Origin: DASXTW01 sp036505215
GTDB taxonomy: Bacteria; Actinomycetota; UBA4738
Direction of reading: 5' to 3'
Length of the DNA: 9,514 nucleotides
NCBI GenBank assembly: GCA_036505215.1
Contig: DASXTW010000154.1
Coordinates: forward strand, 1-9,514
Shown: positions 6,293 through 9,514 of the stretch, piece by piece
Numbering within the stretch: the first letter of the stretch is position 1
How the letters are laid out: each line of letters starts with the position of its first letter
Position numbers and translations under genes: made by a program
The notes under the pieces: model-generated
Databases searched by the model: none
The model's input: the letters and a program-made list of their open reading frames with translations, nothing else
What the model was told of the DNA's origin: nothing

Positions 6293-6397
6293 CGGCCGGC
6301 CATTTCACGTCGGCGGGCGTTCTCCCGATATTTCCTCCATGAAGGTCGGCGTAGCGTGCCGTAGTCTTGTAGAGACGCCGATGGTTCGGAGGTAGCA
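6293..6397 (+). promoter_or_regulatory. Control region of aceE with a 7-bp dyad around a -10 candidate
   Basis: This 105-nt gap has no gene. A -10-like TAGTCT lies at 6362-6367, and ATGAAG at 6339-6344, 17 nt upstream, is a poor -35. Around the -10, TCGGCGT (6346-6352) and ACGCCGA (6375-6381) form a perfect 7-bp inverted repeat with a 22-nt centre. A further TCGGCG half-site lies at 6310-6315. The dyad could be an operator or a leader hairpin. GGAGGT at 6388-6393, 4 nt before GTG 6398, is the aceE ribosome site. No convincing terminator for the upstream operon was found, so read-through into aceE remains possible. Confidence 0.4.
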
Positions 6398-9079
6398 GTG
6401 CGGGCGTTCGACGCCTATCAGGACCAACTTCCCGACATCGATCCGAACGAGACCGCCGAGTGGATCCAGGCGCTCGACGACCTGATCGACACGTCGCCGG
6501 CCCGAGCTGCCTTCCTCATCCATCGCCTGCTGCGGCACGCCCGGTCTCGCCGGATCGGCGTTCCCTCGATGGTCTCGACGCACTACATCAACACGATTCC
6601 GCCGGAGGAGGAACCCTACTTCCCGGGCGACGAGGAGCTCGAGCGGCACATCCGCCGGCTGGTCCGGTGGAACGCGGCCGTCATGGTGTCCAGGGCGAAC
6701 AGGCACCTGGAGGGCATCGGCGGCCACATCTCCACGTATGCCTCTTCCGCCTCGCTGTACGAGGTGGGCTTCAACCACTTCTTCCGCGGCAAGAACTCCC
6801 CCGGCGGCGGCGATCACCTCTTCGTCCAGGGCCACGCCGCGCCCGGCATCTACGCCCGGACGTTCCTGGAGGGGCGCTGGGACGCCGGCAAGCTCGACCG
6901 ATTCCGCCAGGAGGCCCTGTACCCGGGCCTCTCCTCGTATCCCCACCCCCGGTTGATGCCGGAGTTCTGGGAGTACCCCACGGTGTCCATGGGCCTGTCA
7001 CCACTGGTCGCCATCTACCAGGCCCGGTTCAATCGCTACCTGCACAACCGCGAGATCAAGGACACCTCGAAGCAGCGGGTCTGGGCCTTCGTCGGCGATG
7101 GCGAGATGGACGAGCCCGAATCGATGGCCGCGCTGTCCCTGGCCTCCCGGGAAGGCCTGGACAACCTCATCTTCGTGGTGAACTGCAATCTCCAGCGCCT
7201 GGACGGGCCCGTTCGGGGAAACGGCAAGATCATCCAGGAGCTCGAGTCGATATTCCGAGGCGCCGGCTGGCACGTGATCAAGGTGGTGTGGGGCCGGGAA
7301 TGGGACGAGCTTCTGGCCCGCGACTCAGACGGAATCCTGGTCCACAAGATGGACACCACGCTTGACGGTGAGTTTCAAAAGTACGCCGTGGAGTCTGGCG
7401 CTTACATCCGCGAGCACTTCTTCGGCCCGGACCCGCGGCTGAAGGAGATGGTGGCCCACCTCTCAGACGAGGAACTGCAGAGACTTCGGCGGGGCGGGCA
7501 CGACTACCGCAAGCTGTACGCCGCATACGCCACCTCCGTCGAGCTCACCGGCGCGCCCACCGTGATCTTGGCCAAGACGATCAAGGGATGGACGCTGCCG
7601 GGACCCTTCGAAGCTCGAAACGTCACCCACCAGATGAAGAAGCTCTCCGTGGAGGAGCTGAAGGTGTTCCGGGACCGGCTAGAGCTTCCCATTCCCAACA
7701 AGGAGTTGGAAAGCGGCGAGCCGCCCTATTTCCACCCCGGAACGGACTCTGAGGAGATCCAGTACATGCTGGCCCGGCGCCATGCCTTGGGCGGGGTGAT
7801 CCCCGAGCGACGGTTCGCTCGCAAGGGCATCGGCAAACCGAAGAAGGAAGTGTGGGAGACGTTCGCCGAAGGCTCGAAGCTGCCGGTGTCCACTACCATG
7901 GCCTTCGTCCGGCTGCTCCGGGACCTCATGAGGGACGAGAGCGTCGGGCGGCGGATCGTCCCGATCATCCCCGACGAAGCTCGGACCTTTGGGATGGAAT
8001 CGCTGTTTCCCCAGTTCAAGATCTACGCGGCCCACGGGCAGCTGTACGAGCCGGTCGACGCCGCCCACCTCCTGGCCTATGTCGAGGCCCAGGACGGCCA
8101 GATCCTGGAGGAGGGGATCACCGAGGCCGGTTCGATGGCTTCCTTCACCGCCGCCGGCACCTCCTACGCCTCGCACGAGGAGCCGATGATCCCGTTCTTC
8201 ACGTTCTACTCGATGTTCGGCTTTCAGCGGATCGGGGATCTGATCTGGGCCGCTGGGGATCAGCGCGCCAGGGGTTTCCTGCTCGGAGCCACCCACGGCC
8301 GGACCACATTGAACGGCGAGGGGCTCCAGCACCAGGATGGGCACTCGCTCCTCCTGGCATCGACGAACCCGGCATGCCGCGCATACGACCCGGCCTTCGC
8401 TTATGAGGTCGCGGCGATCGTCAAGGACGGGCTCGAGCAGATGTACGACCAGCACCGCGACGCCATTTACTACCTCGCTCTGTACAACGAGAACTACCCG
8501 CAACCGCCCATGCCGTCTGGCGTGGAAGAGGGCATCGTCCGCGGGCTGTACCGGTTCAGCGAGGGGCAGGGCGAGCGCCGCCACCTTGCCCATATCTTCG
8601 CCTCGGGGCCCATGGTTGTTCAGGCCCTTCGGGCCCAGGGGGTGCTGGCCGAGCACTGGGACGTCTCGGCCGCCGTGTGGAGCGCCACCTCCTACCAGCA
8701 GCTCCGAGCCGACGCCCTCGAGTGCGAGCGGTGGAATCGGCTCCACCCCGGGAAGCCGAAGCGAGAGCCCTACGTGACCGGGCTCTTGAACACCCACGAG
8801 GGTCCGGTCATCGCCGTCACCGACTCGATTAAGTCCGTGCCGGATCAGATCGCCCGGTGGGTGCATCAGCCATTCGTGTCGCTTGGGACCGACGGCTTCG
8901 GCCGCTCCGATACGCGCGAGGAGCTTCGCCGGTTCTTTGAGGTGGACGCGGACCACATCGTGGTGGCCACGCTCTCCGCTCTCGCCGACATGGGCGAGGT
9001 CAAGCCGGAGAAGGTGGCCGACGCCATCAAGCGCTACGGGATCGAACCCAACCGCTCCTCCCCCGTTTCCTTGCCCTGA
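6398..9079 (+). CDS. aceE: Pyruvate dehydrogenase E1, homodimeric type
   Basis: This single-chain E1 decarboxylates pyruvate with ThDP and acetylates the lipoyl group of E2, feeding acetyl-CoA to the citric acid cycle. The 893 aa is full length (E. coli AceE is 887). Conserved sites include GGHISTYASSASLYEVGFNHFFRG with His110, and His146 in GHAAPGIYAR. The ThDP motif GDGEMDE at 233-239 runs to NCN at 262-264. GITEAGSM carries Glu576, matching the cofactor-activating Glu571 of E. coli. GRTTLNGEGLQHQDGHS has His645 near the active site. The segment GPVRGNGKIIQELESIFRGAGW resembles actinobacterial AceE. The GTG start has GGAGGT just upstream and yields the usual short N-terminus. It is probably transcribed from its own promoter. 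It converges on the CnoX-like gene with a 17-nt gap. No E2 is adjacent except the one upstream. Confidence 0.97.
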   Translation: MRAFDAYQDQLPDIDPNETAEWIQALDDLIDTSPARAAFLIHRLLRHARSRRIGVPSMVSTHYINTIPPEEEPYFPGDEELERHIRRLVRWNAAVMVSRANRHLEGIGGHISTYASSASLYEVGFNHFFRGKNSPGGGDHLFVQGHAAPGIYARTFLEGRWDAGKLDRFRQEALYPGLSSYPHPRLMPEFWEYPTVSMGLSPLVAIYQARFNRYLHNREIKDTSKQRVWAFVGDGEMDEPESMAALSLASREGLDNLIFVVNCNLQRLDGPVRGNGKIIQELESIFRGAGWHVIKVVWGREWDELLARDSDGILVHKMDTTLDGEFQKYAVESGAYIREHFFGPDPRLKEMVAHLSDEELQRLRRGGHDYRKLYAAYATSVELTGAPTVILAKTIKGWTLPGPFEARNVTHQMKKLSVEELKVFRDRLELPIPNKELESGEPPYFHPGTDSEEIQYMLARRHALGGVIPERRFARKGIGKPKKEVWETFAEGSKLPVSTTMAFVRLLRDLMRDESVGRRIVPIIPDEARTFGMESLFPQFKIYAAHGQLYEPVDAAHLLAYVEAQDGQILEEGITEAGSMASFTAAGTSYASHEEPMIPFFTFYSMFGFQRIGDLIWAAGDQRARGFLLGATHGRTTLNGEGLQHQDGHSLLLASTNPACRAYDPAFAYEVAAIVKDGLEQMYDQHRDAIYYLALYNENYPQPPMPSGVEEGIVRGLYRFSEGQGERRHLAHIFASGPMVVQALRAQGVLAEHWDVSAAVWSATSYQQLRADALECERWNRLHPGKPKREPYVTGLLNTHEGPVIAVTDSIKSVPDQIARWVHQPFVSLGTDGFGRSDTREELRRFFEVDADHIVVATLSALADMGEVKPEKVADAIKRYGIEPNRSSPVSLP

Positions 9080-9092
9080 CCAACACGGGCAA
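9071..9092. terminator. Weak bidirectional stem-loop between convergent genes
   Basis: TTGCCC (9071-9076) and GGGCAA (9087-9092) form a perfect 6-bp stem with a 10-nt loop. The stem overlaps the aceE stop codon and lies 4 nt past the stop of the minus-strand gene. It sits where a shared terminator is expected, but it has no T-run on either side and is short for a GC-rich genome. Termination could instead be Rho-dependent. Confidence 0.3.
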
Positions 9093-9096
9093 CGAG

Positions 9097-9514
9097 CTAG
9101 AACAGGGCGGTGGCGAGCCTGCGACGGTACTCGTTGGTGAGAGGGTCTTCCTCGCCGAGAACGGCGAACACCTTCAGCATGGCGTCCCGAGCACGCTGCT
9201 TCTCCTCGGCGGTCCCATTCTGGACGGCCGCGAGGAAGACCTCCAGTGCCTCCTGGAACCGGCCCTCGGCCGCGGCTTCCTCCGCTCTGCCCAGCGGCGA
9301 GTCTCCGTTCGGGGAAGACCATTCCGAGACGTCGATGGCGGCCAGGAGCCGTTCCGCCTCCGGGTCGGGCCGGAGCGCCGAAAGAACCTCTCGGGCCTGC
9401 TCCACGTCGCTCTTCATAGCAAGCACTCCACCGAGCCCGAGCGCAGCGCGCCTGTGATTGGGCTGCAGGGCCAGGGCATCCCGGTAGAGACGCTCGGCCT
9501 CTTCCGTTCGCCTG
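9097..9514 (-). CDS. C-terminal TPR part of a CnoX/YbbN-type thioredoxin-like protein (partial)
   Basis: The minus-strand frame is open from the window edge to the TAG at 9099-9097, giving 138 visible residues of a longer protein. The visible part is built of helical tetratricopeptide-like repeats: AERLYRDALALQPNH, then a stretch ending LSALRPDPEAERLLAAI, then AEEAAAEGRFQEALEVFLAAVQ. It closes with a tail ending GEEDPLTNEYRRRLATALF. That tail, with an (E/D)DPLxxEYRRRLAxALF pattern, is the hallmark end of YbbN/CnoX proteins. These carry an N-terminal thioredoxin domain and act as holdase co-chaperones or redox partners. The thioredoxin domain would lie beyond the right edge and is not seen. 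The in-frame GTG at 9426 is unlikely to be the start because the repeat pattern continues upstream of it. It converges on aceE. Confidence 0.8.
   Translation of the reverse strand, partial: RRTEEAERLYRDALALQPNHRRAALGLGGVLAMKSDVEQAREVLSALRPDPEAERLLAAIDVSEWSSPNGDSPLGRAEEAAAEGRFQEALEVFLAAVQNGTAEEKQRARDAMLKVFAVLGEEDPLTNEYRRRLATALF

Noticed and set aside
7679..9322. A 547-codon minus-strand open frame opposite aceE, overlapping the CnoX-like gene
   Set aside because: It runs antisense to conserved AceE residues and overlaps the supported minus-strand gene in another frame. It is composition-driven.
9424..9426. GTG (minus strand) as the start of the CnoX-like protein
   Set aside because: The frame continues open to the window edge, and the upstream residues read as another tetratricopeptide-like helix pair. 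The gene is more likely truncated by the window.
1..9514. CRISPR arrays, insertion sequences, tRNA or rRNA genes, attachment sites
   Set aside because: No spaced repeat array, transposase-like protein, terminal inverted repeats or RNA gene signatures were seen. The window is packed with housekeeping metabolic genes of uniform composition.

Overview
The window is GC-rich (about two-thirds G+C by eye), almost fully coding, and mostly uses GTG starts. It looks like a chromosomal locus of an actinomycete-like bacterium. The strongest lineage hint is the homodimeric AceE protein, which resembles the actinobacterial form more than the E. coli form. The placement of lipB directly behind an E2 gene also fits. 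The lineage is inferred from family resemblance only.

Layout. At the extreme left edge there is probably the first handful of codons of a divergent gene on the minus strand. From 119 to 6292 runs a tightly packed plus-strand operon: dihydrolipoyl dehydrogenase (E3), the alpha and beta subunits of a heterodimeric thiamine-diphosphate 2-oxo acid dehydrogenase (E1), the lipoyl-bearing acyltransferase (E2), the octanoyltransferase LipB, and a small glycine-rich membrane protein. Junctions are 6 nt, 0 nt, 69 nt, about -11 nt and -4 nt, so the E1beta/E2 gap is the only loose one. After a 105-nt gap with its own promoter candidate comes aceE, a complete homodimeric pyruvate dehydrogenase E1. The right edge holds the C-terminal part of a convergent minus-strand gene, a tetratricopeptide-type protein of the thioredoxin-like CnoX/YbbN family.

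How the genes work together. E1 decarboxylates a 2-oxo acid and passes the acyl group to the lipoyl arm of E2. E2 makes the acyl-CoA and E3 reoxidises the dihydrolipoyl group with NAD+. LipB supplies the octanoyl precursor of that lipoyl arm; LipA, which adds the sulfurs, is not in the window. AceE is a second E1 of unrelated architecture for pyruvate, and it has no E2 or E3 of its own here. One E2/E3 set may therefore serve two E1 enzymes, or the alpha/beta E1 may handle a branched-chain oxo acid or acetoin.

Most unusual spot. The 69-nt E1beta/E2 junction carries a 25-bp near-perfect direct repeat with a 45-bp period. It contains one 9-nt segment able to pair with either an upstream or a downstream complement, giving two mutually exclusive GC-rich stems. 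It also contains a 24-codon reading frame with its own AGGAG, which starts over the E1beta stop and ends one base before the E2 start. This looks like a possible translation-coupling or attenuation device setting E2 output. It is a prediction from sequence alone.
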